Positions 26,472-35,004 are shown, numbered from the stretch's first letter. The stretch: 64,000 nucleotides of DNA from B1SED10-75 sp964636865 (GCA_964636865.1 CAZWVJ010000008.1:1-64000), one strand, 5' to 3'. Program-made: numbers and translations. Notes: a model not told the origin generated them from the sequence alone.

Positions 26472-27614
26472 ATGAGTAAAATTGGAATTATTGGTTGCAG
26501 TCTTAGTGAGTTTCAGCCGGACATGGAAGATGTCGCCACCGGTCAGATCATTTTTGAAGTAACTGAGGGAGTCTTGAAAAATGCGGGTCTGGATATTAAA
26601 GATATCGACCAGGTTATTTCTGCTTCTTGTGATACCATAGACGGCGTGTCCATTTCCAACGCTTTTTCCGCAGAGAACTACGGAGCTTTTATGAAAGAAG
26701 AGTCTAAGGTAGAAGAAGACGGGGCCTATGCCATGATGTATGCCTACTACCGTATGCTAACGGGGCAGTGGAATAATTGTATAGTAGTGGCACATGGGAA
26801 AAATTCAGGTGTGGGGCCGGCTTTTTATGCCAATATGAGTTTTGACCCCCTTTACCTAAGGCCTTTGGGGCTGGAAGCAACTTCTGCGGCGGCATTGCAA
26901 GCCCAGGCCTATTACCGGAAGTATGGTGTCAGGGAAGAAGATACGGCCATGGTGGCTTCCAAAAACCGGGAAGCGGGAAGTAAAAATCCGCGGACCATGC
27001 TTCGTGAAAAAGTTAGCCCTCAGGATGTAATGAATTCTTCTTATGTGGTGGATCCCCTCAAAAAACTGGAAATTCCTCCGCTAACTGACGGAGCGGCTGC
27101 CATTATTCTGGCCCGAGAGGATTTTGCCCGTGGTGTGAAAAATGAACCGGTGTGGATAAAAGGGATAGGTTTTGCCCAGGACAGCTATTATCCCGGGCAC
27201 AGAAACCTGGCCTTTTCGGATTCATGTCATGCTGCCGCCCGGATGGCTTATAACAGAGCCGGGCTCAAGGATCCTGTCAGGGAAGTGGATTTTGCTGAAG
27301 TGTATGAAGCGTGTGCTTTTTACGAATTAATGTTAAGTGAAAGCCTGGGTTTTTGCCCGGAAGGCAAAGGAAAGGAAATGATAGAGGAAGGTAATAGCAA
27401 AATAGATGGCAGTTTTCCTATAAATCCTTCGGGTGGAGCTCTTTGTGCCAATCCTATTATGGTTTCAGGCCTTGTAAGGGTAATAGAAAGCTACTTGCAG
27501 CTAACTGGTCAAGCCGGGGATAATCAGGTGCGGCGGAATAATGGAGCAGCTGTGGTACATGCATCTAGCGGGATGTTTTTGCAATCTAATCTGGTTTCGA
27601 TATTGTCTATTTAA
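26472..27614 (+). CDS. Thiolase-like protein, noncanonical active site (first of pair)
   Basis: A 380-residue protein with AGGAGGTG before ATG 26472. The overall pattern is that of SCP-x/thiolase-fold proteins: PLTDGAAAIILA, EVDFAEVYEACAFYELMLSE and NPSGGALCANPIMVSGLVRVIE. The N-terminal nucleophile region, normally a Cys followed by small residues, reads VEEDGAYAMMYAYY with no Cys, and the GHP histidine is Asn (CANP). It may be a non-catalytic or structurally altered subunit. It is followed at 26 nt by a second thiolase-like gene and then two DUF35 genes, reminiscent of the BbsAB-type thiolase/DUF35 complexes. Confidence 0.75.
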   Translation: MSKIGIIGCSLSEFQPDMEDVATGQIIFEVTEGVLKNAGLDIKDIDQVISASCDTIDGVSISNAFSAENYGAFMKEESKVEEDGAYAMMYAYYRMLTGQWNNCIVVAHGKNSGVGPAFYANMSFDPLYLRPLGLEATSAAALQAQAYYRKYGVREEDTAMVASKNREAGSKNPRTMLREKVSPQDVMNSSYVVDPLKKLEIPPLTDGAAAIILAREDFARGVKNEPVWIKGIGFAQDSYYPGHRNLAFSDSCHAAARMAYNRAGLKDPVREVDFAEVYEACAFYELMLSESLGFCPEGKGKEMIEEGNSKIDGSFPINPSGGALCANPIMVSGLVRVIESYLQLTGQAGDNQVRRNNGAAVVHASSGMFLQSNLVSILSI

Positions 27615-27640
27615 ACATGCACAGAAAAGGAGGTGGAAAA

Positions 27641-28804
27641 ATGGTTAATAATGTAGGCGTGGTAGGTATCGGAATGACGGAAAATAAGTCGTTTTGGAAC
27701 CTAAGCATCCCCGCCCTTTATCGAAAAGGGGCTTTGTCAGCATATGAAGATTCCGGGTTAGGGCCTGCAGAAATAGATGCAGTAGTTTTCGGTCATTCCC
27801 CGGAATATTTTGAAGGAGTTAATCACCCCGAAAAATGGTGCGGCGAAGCCGTGGGGGTAGTTAACAAACCCCTGTTCCGAATTCATACGGGTGGCACTGT
27901 AGGAGGTTCTGCTGCTATTGGGGCTTACTACCTGGTGGCAAGCGGGGAATTTGACGTGGTTATGGCCATATCCGGTAACAAGCTAAACGAAACATCTTCC
28001 GCTCAAATAGGCCTTTCCACAGTTTATGAACCCCTCATAGCGAGGAGAATGGGTGCGGGAGCCCCTTCAGCGGTGGCGTTACAGGCTTCTGCCTATTATG
28101 CCAAGTACGGATATGACGGAGAATATAGTTTAAAAGTTGCTGTAAAAAACCGGAATAATGCTGTGAATAACCCCTATGCCCAGCTGAGGATCCCGGACTA
28201 TAACCTCGAGGGAGCAAGAGAAACTCCTATGTTGAGCTATCCCTTAAGGATGGCGGATATGTGTCCTACTTCTGATGCGGTTTGTGCTATGATATTTGCG
28301 CGGGAAGATAAGGTTAAAGAAATCACCGATAAACCGGCCTGGGTACTTGCAGCGGTATCCACGAATGAAGGAGTTACCTATGCGGATAGGGACTGGGCCA
28401 AGCCCATCGGGCTGCGGCTTGCCGCGGATATAGCCTACGAGCGGGCCGGTATAAGCAATCCCCGGAAGGAAATAGATGTGGCTGAGGTTTATGACGCCTT
28501 TTCCGTGCAGGAGATGATTTGGTACGAGGGATTAAACTTCTGTGAGTGGGGAGAAGGCGGTAATCTCCTGGAGAGTGGAGCAACTCATATGGATGGAGAT
28601 TTACCGGTTAACCCTTCCGGCGGAGTTTTATGTGCTAATTCCATTGGGGCGGCTGCTATGTTTCGCAAGGCAGAAGCGGCCCTCCAGGTTATGGGCAGAG
28701 CGGGTGACAGGCAGGTTCCGGGGGCGCAAATTTCTCTTGGTCATGGATGGGGCGGGGGGATTCAGTTTCATACCGTGATGATCTTTTCCAGTAATATGCC
28801 TTGA
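27641..28804 (+). CDS. Thiolase-like protein, noncanonical active site (second of pair)
   Basis: A 387-residue thiolase-fold protein starting at ATG 27641 after AAAGGAGGTG. It retains the fold landmarks VVGIGMTENK, IDAVVFGHSPEYF, EIDVAEVYDAFSVQEMIW and VNPSGGVLCANSIGAAAMFR. The expected nucleophile region reads IHTGGTVGGSAAIGAYY, with Thr or Gly where Cys is normal, the GHP histidine is Asn, and the C-terminal Cys motif reads GHGWGGG. It is related to but distinct from the preceding gene, suggesting a heteromeric pair. It is 14 nt before the first DUF35 gene. Confidence 0.75.
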   Translation: MVNNVGVVGIGMTENKSFWNLSIPALYRKGALSAYEDSGLGPAEIDAVVFGHSPEYFEGVNHPEKWCGEAVGVVNKPLFRIHTGGTVGGSAAIGAYYLVASGEFDVVMAISGNKLNETSSAQIGLSTVYEPLIARRMGAGAPSAVALQASAYYAKYGYDGEYSLKVAVKNRNNAVNNPYAQLRIPDYNLEGARETPMLSYPLRMADMCPTSDAVCAMIFAREDKVKEITDKPAWVLAAVSTNEGVTYADRDWAKPIGLRLAADIAYERAGISNPRKEIDVAEVYDAFSVQEMIWYEGLNFCEWGEGGNLLESGATHMDGDLPVNPSGGVLCANSIGAAAMFRKAEAALQVMGRAGDRQVPGAQISLGHGWGGGIQFHTVMIFSSNMP

Positions 28805-28818
28805 GGAGGTGAAAAACT

Positions 28819-29328
28819 ATGACAAAAATATCAAATTGGGATATAACCGTGCCTTACCAGTGGACACCCGGACCGGTTTTAGGAACTTTTTTGGGAGGCC
28901 TGCGGGAAAAAACCATCACCGGTGTAAAATGTAATTCTTGCGGCAAAATATATGTTCCTCCCCAGGATTTGTGCCGGGACTGCCTGGAAGACATGCAGGT
29001 GGAAAATTTTGTGGAAGTCAAGCCGGAAGGCACGGTAGAAGGGTTTGTTAAAATCAGGCAAAATTTTTTCGGAGAAAGGCCTTCGAAAGAATACCTTAGT
29101 GAAAGGATCAGCCCTGCCGATATTGATAAGCATCCTCTGTTATGGTTTCCGGAGACACCTTATGTGGTGGCCATGATTAAATTAGACGGGGCGGACACCT
29201 GCATGCTGCACTTGGTGAAGGGAGCGGACATGGATAACCTGAAAATAGGTTCTCGAGTGGGGGCAGTTTGGAAAGAAGAAACCATTGGACATATAATGGA
29301 CATTGATTGTTTTAAGATAACTGAATGA
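28819..29328 (+). CDS. DUF35 OB-fold protein with zinc ribbon (first)
   Basis: A 169-residue protein with GAGGAGGTG before the ATG. An N-terminal helix leads to a rubredoxin-like zinc ribbon, CNSCGKIYVPPQDLCRDC, then an OB-fold (VEGFVKIRQNFF, APDTPYVVAMIKL-like strands, MHLVKGADMDNLKIGSRVGAVWKEE). DUF35 proteins associate with thiolases and are needed for CoA-thioester binding or channelling in HMG-CoA synthase/thiolase, PhlACB and BbsAB complexes. The 29325 ATG overlaps this gene's stop as ATGA, but the next gene probably starts at 29343. Confidence 0.8.
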   Translation: MTKISNWDITVPYQWTPGPVLGTFLGGLREKTITGVKCNSCGKIYVPPQDLCRDCLEDMQVENFVEVKPEGTVEGFVKIRQNFFGERPSKEYLSERISPADIDKHPLLWFPETPYVVAMIKLDGADTCMLHLVKGADMDNLKIGSRVGAVWKEETIGHIMDIDCFKITE

Positions 29329-29342
29329 AGGGAGGGGGAAAA

Positions 29343-29789
29343 ATGTTCGAGCCTACAAGCAGGGTTATGCATACCTGGTATGTACCTTACAAGTGGTCTT
29401 ATGGCCAGCGGGCTACTGAATTTTTAGAGTTGATGAGAAAAGAACAAAAAATCTTTTTTGGCCGTTGCACCAGTTGCAAAAAGGTTATTATTCCTACAGC
29501 TATCTGCGGAAGATGTTTTGCCCCATTGGAAGACGAGTTAGTGCCTTTAAACGATGAAGGGGTGTTGGAATGTTTTACCGTAGTATATCTTCCTTTTCCC
29601 ACTCAGCCGGCCGAACCTCCTTATGCCTATGGCTACATCAGGCTGGATGGTTCTTCCAGCACCATGCCGCATATTATTGATGAAGTGGATTATGATGATC
29701 TGAGAGTGGGCATGAGGGTAAAGGCAGTTTGGAGAGAGGAGCTAAAGGGTGACATTTACGATATTAAATATTTCAAGCCGATAGATTAA
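29343..29789 (+). CDS. DUF35 OB-fold protein with zinc ribbon (second)
   Basis: A 148-residue paralogue of the previous protein; start ATG 29343 follows GGGAGGGGG. The zinc ribbon is CTSCKKVIIPTAICGRC and the OB-fold ends RVGMRVKAVWREELKGDIYDIKYFKP. Both DUF35 proteins share the N-terminal YKWSYG/YQWTPG segment that docks on the thiolase. Two thiolase-like and two DUF35 genes suggest a hetero-oligomer with one DUF35 for each thiolase. It ends the operon; dispersed repeat A starts immediately after. Confidence 0.8.
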   Translation: MFEPTSRVMHTWYVPYKWSYGQRATEFLELMRKEQKIFFGRCTSCKKVIIPTAICGRCFAPLEDELVPLNDEGVLECFTVVYLPFPTQPAEPPYAYGYIRLDGSSSTMPHIIDEVDYDDLRVGMRVKAVWREELKGDIYDIKYFKPID

Positions 29790-29791
29790 CG

Positions 29792-29830
29792 GAAAGGTGT
29801 CAGGCCTTGACATTGACACATAATCCATAT
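29792..29830 (+). repeat. Dispersed repeat A, copy 2
   Basis: GAAAGGTGTCAGGCCTTGA then CATTGACACA and TAATCCATAT, directly after the stop of the second DUF35 gene. It agrees with copy 1 (21012-21050) in all but a few positions. In this copy GTGTCA and TGACAC form a perfect 6-bp dyad. Confidence 0.7.
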
Positions 29831-29868
29831 ATTGAAATATCTGAAGGCCGGCTTGCTTTATTTCTTGT

Positions 29869-30073
29869 GTAACTACTCGGGCATATACTGCTGTGCCAAA
29901 GAGGATTGTTCTATAGTCTTATTTCGAGCCTTTGCGCCGCAGGGGGGCGGTTCTATTGTTTCCCTTCGGGCCTGAAATAAAGATCTTAGGCCTTTCGCCG
30001 CTTTGGTGATGCTATAACCGTCCCCTTGGCATGGCCTATCTTAGCTAAGTTTTATTTTGCCCTGAGTAGTTAC
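29869..30073. repeat. About 205-bp element bounded by inverted repeats
   Basis: The ends GTAACTACTCGGGC (29869-29882) and GCCCTGAGTAGTTAC (30059-30073) are inverted copies with one extra base. Inside are CTTTATTTC (29856-29864, just outside) paired with GAAATAAAG (29974-29982), two versions of GCCTTT(G)CGCCGC, and an ACCGTCCCC motif shared with the island at 31125-31470. GC content is clearly higher than in the surrounding spacer. A MITE or REP-type element is the likely explanation. Confidence 0.5.
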
Positions 30074-30137
30074 TTTTTTGTTTATGAATTATGGAAATAA
30101 CGATCTAAAAAATTTTATGTTAATACCTCTATACAAT

Positions 30138-30956
30138 TTATAACTCTAATATTCTTTGCGCATTTGTGGAAAGCAACTTTTCTCTGGTGCTTTCCTTTAA
30201 GTTGAGCTTATTCAGTTCATCCAATACTCTTTTTCTGGGTAGGAGGGGATGGTCAGAGCCAAATAAAGCTTTATTAGCCAAAAGGGAATCCATTAGATTT
30301 ATTACCGGTGCGGGAATATATTGAGGCGCCCACCCCGCGATATTAAAATAAACGTTGAAGTTTTTTTGCGCTACAGCTAAAGCTTCGTAAAACCAGGGAT
30401 AACCGAAGTGAGCCATAATAAAGTTAACTTCGGGAAAATCGATTGCTATTTCATCTATAAATTCAGGTTTGTTGTATTTTATCTTGCACCCTAAATGAAA
30501 ATGAGTTCCGGTATGTAGTAACACCGGTATTTTTAAGGCACTTGCTTTTTCATAGATGGGATACATTAGCTTATCGTTAGGACAAATTTCAATAAGGTGG
30601 GGGATAAACTTTAATCCTTTAAGCCCCAATTCATTGACTGCATATTCCAAATCTCGGAGGGCAATTTTCCCCTTGTGGGGGTCTACGGAGGCAAAACCGA
30701 TTAACCTTTCTGGATGCTCCTGAACTGATTCTGCTACCAATTCATTGGATATTTTATAACCTTTTTTAGTTTCGGCATCAATAGCTACTACTACTGATTT
30801 GTCCACTCCCGCATTATCCATGTCTGCCAGGGTATCTTCTACATTTCCCTTAAAAAAAGAGGCGTACCCCATCATGTCCAATCCTTCAAGTTCTCCCTTT
30901 TGGACCATTTCAACGAACTTAGGGGTAAATAATTGTGCATGGGTATCAATTATCAT
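30138..30956 (-). CDS. Amidohydrolase-2 family (ACMSD-like) protein
   Basis: A 272-residue TIM-barrel protein; GGGAGGG lies at a normal distance before ATG 30956. The family landmarks are IDTHAQLF near the N-terminus, PVLLHTGTHF, MAHFGYPWF and FGSDHPLLPRKR. Members are zinc hydrolases or decarboxylases. The N-terminal metal motif, normally HxH, reads HAQ, so one ligand is replaced by Gln. It may still bind metal with the remaining residues, or act without it. It is convergent with the BKACE operon, so a link with that pathway is only positional. Confidence 0.75.
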   Translation of the reverse strand: MIIDTHAQLFTPKFVEMVQKGELEGLDMMGYASFFKGNVEDTLADMDNAGVDKSVVVAIDAETKKGYKISNELVAESVQEHPERLIGFASVDPHKGKIALRDLEYAVNELGLKGLKFIPHLIEICPNDKLMYPIYEKASALKIPVLLHTGTHFHLGCKIKYNKPEFIDEIAIDFPEVNFIMAHFGYPWFYEALAVAQKNFNVYFNIAGWAPQYIPAPVINLMDSLLANKALFGSDHPLLPRKRVLDELNKLNLKESTREKLLSTNAQRILEL

Positions 30957-31714
30957 TTTATAACCCTCCCGTTAATTTGTTTCAAAAAAGTAGGAAGTAG
31001 TATAAGCCATATGAAATGAGATTATGGCAGGATCACATTTACCGTTTACTTTTCCAACTTTCACTTATTCTTATATTATCAAATTTATAAATTATTTTAT
31101 ATATAAAATTCCTTTTCCTTTCCACAGGCACGGGGACGGTTGTGTTGCCTCATGTCTCACACAGGTGCTGGGGCGGGAGTCTGTGTGATAAATCATGTTT
31201 TCGGATTTGTAAGTGCTAAAAGTGGGAAAGCAATGCAAAAATGCAACCATATTAACATCACAATCCCTAAATTGCCTTATAAAATGAGGGAGGAATGGGG
31301 ATAAATATTTTTGGTGCAAATTTATCACACAGCCTGATGGTTCTGTTGCCTTAGGGACAGGTGCCTTCCCTTCGGCCTTAGCTTCGCTACGGGACGCTTG
31401 AACCGTTCACGTGGTTTAAAAGGCAAAGGAACCGTCCCCGTGCCTTGAAGGAACCGTCCCCGTGCCTTGTGGCTTGCCATAAAAGTTTCGCTGTAGTGTT
31501 AGATGGTATTTTTTTAAAAACATTATTAAAAGATAGGCAAAATTGAAAGGTTTTAAAAGAGTTTAGTAGAATATATCTTATATGTCCGATAATGTTAAAT
31601 AATAATTGAGGCTTTTGCCGGGATTATTATTTAAAAGCATATACATAAGTATTAATTAATATAGTAAATGGTTATATAAAAATTATTTATTGAATAAGCT
31701 AAGGAGGTGAAAAT
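30957..31714. other. Long intergenic region containing a REP-like island
   Basis: A 758-nt gap with no supported gene. Positions 31125-31470 hold nested inverted and direct repeats (separate entry). The flanks are AT-rich spacer, and the last part should carry the promoter for the SCP2-like gene, though I see no clear consensus. Confidence 0.55.
31125..31470. repeat. REP/BIME-like repeat island
   Basis: GGCACGGGGACGGTT at 31127-31141 is inverted relative to two direct 20-bp copies starting GGAACCGTCCCCGTGCCTTG at 31428-31447 and 31450-31469. Nested inside is a perfect 13-bp inverted repeat, CTGTGTGATAAAT (31181-31193) and ATTTATCACACAG (31320-31332). GGGGACGGTT-type sequences are recurrent in Clostridia and are often mobilised by REP-associated Y1 transposases. 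No transposase is present here. Confidence 0.6.
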
Positions 31715-32245
31715 ATGAGTAATAAAAGCTATAAAGATGTTGAGCCCGGTGATAAGGCGGCCCAAAAAGCTATTGTGACGGCACTTTTATTTTTTATGGG
31801 AAGGGCTATGCCGGCAATTGCCCAGAAAGATGAAGAGGTAAAGAAAGAAATAGATCAATGGGAAGAAGGTTTTTCTTTTTTGTTTGAAATATTACCTGAT
31901 GGACCTTACCTGGCCATGGAAAAGAAAGAGGGTATGCTACAATTTGTTGGTATGGAAAGAATAAATGCTGATTTAATTGTTTCTATCAAAAACATAGATT
32001 CGGCATTTAAAATGTTTACTACCCAACTCAGCAGTCATAATGCTTATGCTCAACACCGCATGAGTCTTCAAGGGGAAAATGACAAAGCTCTGCAATTAAT
32101 TCGCTGCCTAAATATAGTACAGTTTCTTTTGTTCCCCGGATTTCTTTCCAAGAGAATTTTAAAGCGCCAACCGGAAATGTCAAAGCAAAGATGGCTAACT
32201 CGTTTGTATGCTTACTTGATTGCTGTGCCGTTAGGGCGGCCGTAA
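31715..32245 (+). CDS. SCP2-like/hypothetical protein
   Basis: A 176-residue protein with AAGGAGGTGAAAAT before its ATG. I do not recognise it firmly. The central part, NADLIVSIKNIDSAFKMFTTQL followed by a HRMSLQGEND segment, resembles SCP2-type lipid-binding domains, which have a strand, then a helix that folds over a hydrophobic tunnel, then a glycine turn. The C-terminus (IVQFLLFPGFLSKRILKR) is hydrophobic then basic. It is 49 nt before the iron alcohol dehydrogenase gene and probably co-transcribed, so a role in handling a hydrophobic alcohol or aldehyde is possible, but that is inference. Confidence 0.45.
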   Translation: MSNKSYKDVEPGDKAAQKAIVTALLFFMGRAMPAIAQKDEEVKKEIDQWEEGFSFLFEILPDGPYLAMEKKEGMLQFVGMERINADLIVSIKNIDSAFKMFTTQLSSHNAYAQHRMSLQGENDKALQLIRCLNIVQFLLFPGFLSKRILKRQPEMSKQRWLTRLYAYLIAVPLGRP

Positions 32246-32294
32246 GTATTAAATTAACCAGTAAAAAATAAATCCTGAGGAAAGGAGTTTTAAA

Positions 32295-33482
32295 ATGATA
32301 CCTTCTTATTATGAATATTATAACCCGGTGAAAATTATTTCCGGTCATGATGCTTTGGAAAGTGTAGGCCATGAGCTCAAACTTTTAGGAGCCAAAAGGC
32401 CTATATTGATTACTTTCAAGACTGCTGTAAAATTAGGGCTAGATAAACAATTAATTGATTCCTTCGGTGGTTATGATGTCACTATAGGAGCAATTTACAG
32501 TGAAACTCCTCCTGATTCTTCGAATCTGGTGGTAAATGAAATAGCCAGAATGTACAATGAAAATAATTGTGACTCTATAATTGCCCTGGGTGGAGGCTCG
32601 GTGCTGGATACTGCCAAAGGGGTTAACATTGTTGTTACCGAAGGTGCCCATGATTTGATGAATTATGTGGGGGCTGAACATTTGACCAATAGGATGAAAC
32701 CCCTTATTGCTATTCCTGCAACGTCAGGCACCGGTTCGGAAGTAACGCTGGCTGCAGTAATCAACAACGTAGAAAAGGGGCGTAAAATGGCTTTTACTTC
32801 TTATAGACTAATTCCCGATGTAGCCATTTTGGATAGCCGTGTTACTTTATCTGTGCCGCCCCGACTCACTGCCGGTAGTGGCATGGATGCCTTAACTCAC
32901 GCAGTGGAGGCTTATTCATGTATTCAAAAAAATCCTGTTAGTGATGCTTATGCCATGTCGGCAATTAGCATGCTTCGTGATTATTTGGTAAAGACACTGG
33001 AGAAACCTAAAGACAAAGATGCACGTCTGGCTACAGCAAATGCTTCTTTGTTGGCGGGTTGCGCATTTTCAAATTCTATGTGCGGCATTGTTCATGCTAT
33101 GGGTCATGCCGCCGGGGCTATCGGGCATATACCTCACGGGGAAGCCATGGCTATTTTGCTGCCTTTTGGGATGGAGTATAACATGGATCTTTGTAAAGAT
33201 TATTATGCCGAACTGCTTTTGCCTTTAGCGGGCCCTGAAGTCTATGCTTCTACTCCTGCTAATAAGAGGGCTGCCAAAGCAGTAGATACAGTAAGGCAAT
33301 TAAACAAAAAACTTAATGAATTAAGTGGAATGCCCATTTCCTTAGAAGAAGCCGGTGTTTCTAAAGGTCAGCTTAAATCAATTTCTGAGGCGGCTATTGA
33401 TGATGGAGCTATTAATTTTAATCCTAAGGATGCTGATTCCAATGACATTCTAAAAATAGTGGAGAAAGCTTATAGAAGATAA
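32295..33482 (+). CDS. Iron-containing (group III) alcohol dehydrogenase
   Basis: A 395-residue protein with AAAGGAG before the ATG. GGGSVLDTAKG is the NAD(P)-binding motif; AIPATSGTGSEVT and GMDALTHAVEAY are family signatures. The metal site is formed by residues around GMDALTH, CGIVHAMGHAAGAIGHIPHG, with three histidines as usual. Members interconvert alcohols and aldehydes or ketones with NAD(P)H. Substrate unknown. It shares a transcript with the SCP2-like gene. Confidence 0.85.
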   Translation: MIPSYYEYYNPVKIISGHDALESVGHELKLLGAKRPILITFKTAVKLGLDKQLIDSFGGYDVTIGAIYSETPPDSSNLVVNEIARMYNENNCDSIIALGGGSVLDTAKGVNIVVTEGAHDLMNYVGAEHLTNRMKPLIAIPATSGTGSEVTLAAVINNVEKGRKMAFTSYRLIPDVAILDSRVTLSVPPRLTAGSGMDALTHAVEAYSCIQKNPVSDAYAMSAISMLRDYLVKTLEKPKDKDARLATANASLLAGCAFSNSMCGIVHAMGHAAGAIGHIPHGEAMAILLPFGMEYNMDLCKDYYAELLLPLAGPEVYASTPANKRAAKAVDTVRQLNKKLNELSGMPISLEEAGVSKGQLKSISEAAIDDGAINFNPKDADSNDILKIVEKAYRR

Positions 33483-33611
33483 TACTTCAAATGAGTAATT
33501 GAGATTTATCATTTCGATATATTCTAACGCTTTGACTCATGGCTCATAATACTAATATTTTATGTTTAATGGAAAACCCGTAAAGCGATGATATTATATT
33601 TATGTGGAACT

Positions 33612-33635
33612 TACTTGTGCGCGCACGACACAAGC
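33612..33635. terminator. Possible hairpin between convergent genes
   Basis: TACTTGTG, a GC-rich loop, CACAAGCA forms a short hairpin between the convergent dehydrogenase and the unrecognised gene. There is no T tract, so termination is doubtful. Confidence 0.25.
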
Positions 33636-33698
33636 AAGCATTTAGTAATTCTATAAAGCTTAATTTAGTGAATCTATAAGGCTTAGAAGAAAGATTGA

Positions 33699-34619
33699 TT
33701 ATAAATCTTCGGGGTTATGTTCTTGTAATAACTCTTGCCTTATCTCAAGCATTTTATCGTATTTGAAGTCGAACTTTTGGCTTTTGTAAACTTGATTAAA
33801 GTTTTCCTGGTATTTTTTAGAATTAAAGTAGTCTTTCATAAATTTTGATAGCGGAAATATTTGCTCAGAGGGTTCGTATATATAGGGCTTATTAGTAGTA
33901 CTATCAATTATAGTTTCCGTAATCATTCCCCATGCTAAGTCAGCAAGGGAATATTCTTGTAGATCACGTAAAACAGCCCTTAATATGGCTTCACTTGCAG
34001 GGTTGAAGAACTTAAATTTCTTAGAGTACATTAATGCCCCGTGAAAATGTTCCGGGATATCCATAAATCCATCCTTAAAAATTTTTTTGCCTGCAAGATA
34101 CATTAGATCCATCATGTAGTTTAAGCTTCCCAGTCCGGGATTTTTTTGCCCCGGTAATTGAGGCCTTTTATGGTCAAAAGATTTGTAGGGATGTTGAGCA
34201 GAAAGCCATTCAATTACTGCCATGTCTAAAACTTCTACTTCATTATCATTTTCAAAAAAGCTCCTATCAGGTATAAATCTTGTTTCGGAGAGGCGGAGGT
34301 CAATAAGAAGGTTTTGCGGTTTCTTTTCGTTATAATAAACTCTAAGATAATTTATTTGGTTTTCATCTTTTTCAATATCTACTTGAAAATTGTCAAGTCC
34401 CAAAGAATTGAGATGCTTAGTTAAGCCCACTTTATTCATTAACTCCAAAATATTATTTTCATTGAATCTGCTTAAGAACAAAGCGTCGCTTTTTTTTTGG
34501 AATGCTAAATGTCCCAAATCATCTTCCAGGTCAACTTCAAAGGTTTCCTCGGATAAAATATTTTTGGTTTTGGTTGGTTTGAAATATTTTAAAAATGCGC
34601 TTTTATTGGAGGCTTTCAA
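33699..34619 (-). CDS. Unrecognised 306-residue protein
   Basis: It starts at TTG 34619 with AAAGGAG at the right distance, so it is likely real. I do not recognise a family. There is no signal peptide and no membrane helix. The sequence is rich in Lys, Glu and Phe. A central segment, LPGQKNPGLGSLNYMMDLMY, followed by IPEHFHGALMYSKKFKFFNP, contains a HFH motif and looks conserved-domain-like. The gene stands alone, divergent from the phosphate transport pair and convergent with the alcohol dehydrogenase. Confidence 0.6.
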   Translation of the reverse strand: MKASNKSAFLKYFKPTKTKNILSEETFEVDLEDDLGHLAFQKKSDALFLSRFNENNILELMNKVGLTKHLNSLGLDNFQVDIEKDENQINYLRVYYNEKKPQNLLIDLRLSETRFIPDRSFFENDNEVEVLDMAVIEWLSAQHPYKSFDHKRPQLPGQKNPGLGSLNYMMDLMYLAGKKIFKDGFMDIPEHFHGALMYSKKFKFFNPASEAILRAVLRDLQEYSLADLAWGMITETIIDSTTNKPYIYEPSEQIFPLSKFMKDYFNSKKYQENFNQVYKSQKFDFKYDKMLEIRQELLQEHNPEDL

Positions 34620-35004
34620 GGGCTAACTCCTTTACCGATTAGCGTTATGCTTTTGCTTATAATATATCATTTAATAATGTTCCGGTCTACATTTTTCGCA
34701 ATTTAACCGGTAATCCGAAAATAATATAAGACTGCTTTTATTGCCGGCATATCAATGTATGTTTCTAATTTGAACGATGGGTTTGAGAAAAGATGAAAAA
34801 AATAATATAGTAAATTCAAAATTGGGTAAAAGGCAATTGACACTAATTAATTACTGCGTTATACTTACTATTAAACTTTTCAGGGCTTATTTGTAGCTAA
34901 TATATAAATTAATGCATTATCCCGAAACCGAAACTTTAAGTAGAAGAGGTTATAAGTAAATAATAAATTTTTTCATTTTATTATAAATGAAAGGAGGATT
35001 TAAT
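34620..35004. other. Divergent intergenic region with phosphate-operon promoter
   Basis: A 385-nt AT-rich region. It carries the promoter at 34837-34865. I do not see clear PhoP-box direct repeats (TTAACA-like). Confidence 0.45.
34837..34865 (+). promoter_or_regulatory. Consensus-like sigma-A promoter for the DUF47-PiT genes
   Basis: TTGACA, a 17-nt spacer, TATACT. The -35 is perfect and the -10 differs at one position. It lies 140 nt upstream of the DUF47 gene. Confidence 0.65.

Larger units (their letters stand above)
29790..30137. other. Repeat-filled region between convergent genes
   Basis: No gene. It contains dispersed repeat A copy 2 (29792-29830) and the inverted-repeat element 29869-30073, both listed separately. 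Confidence 0.6.
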
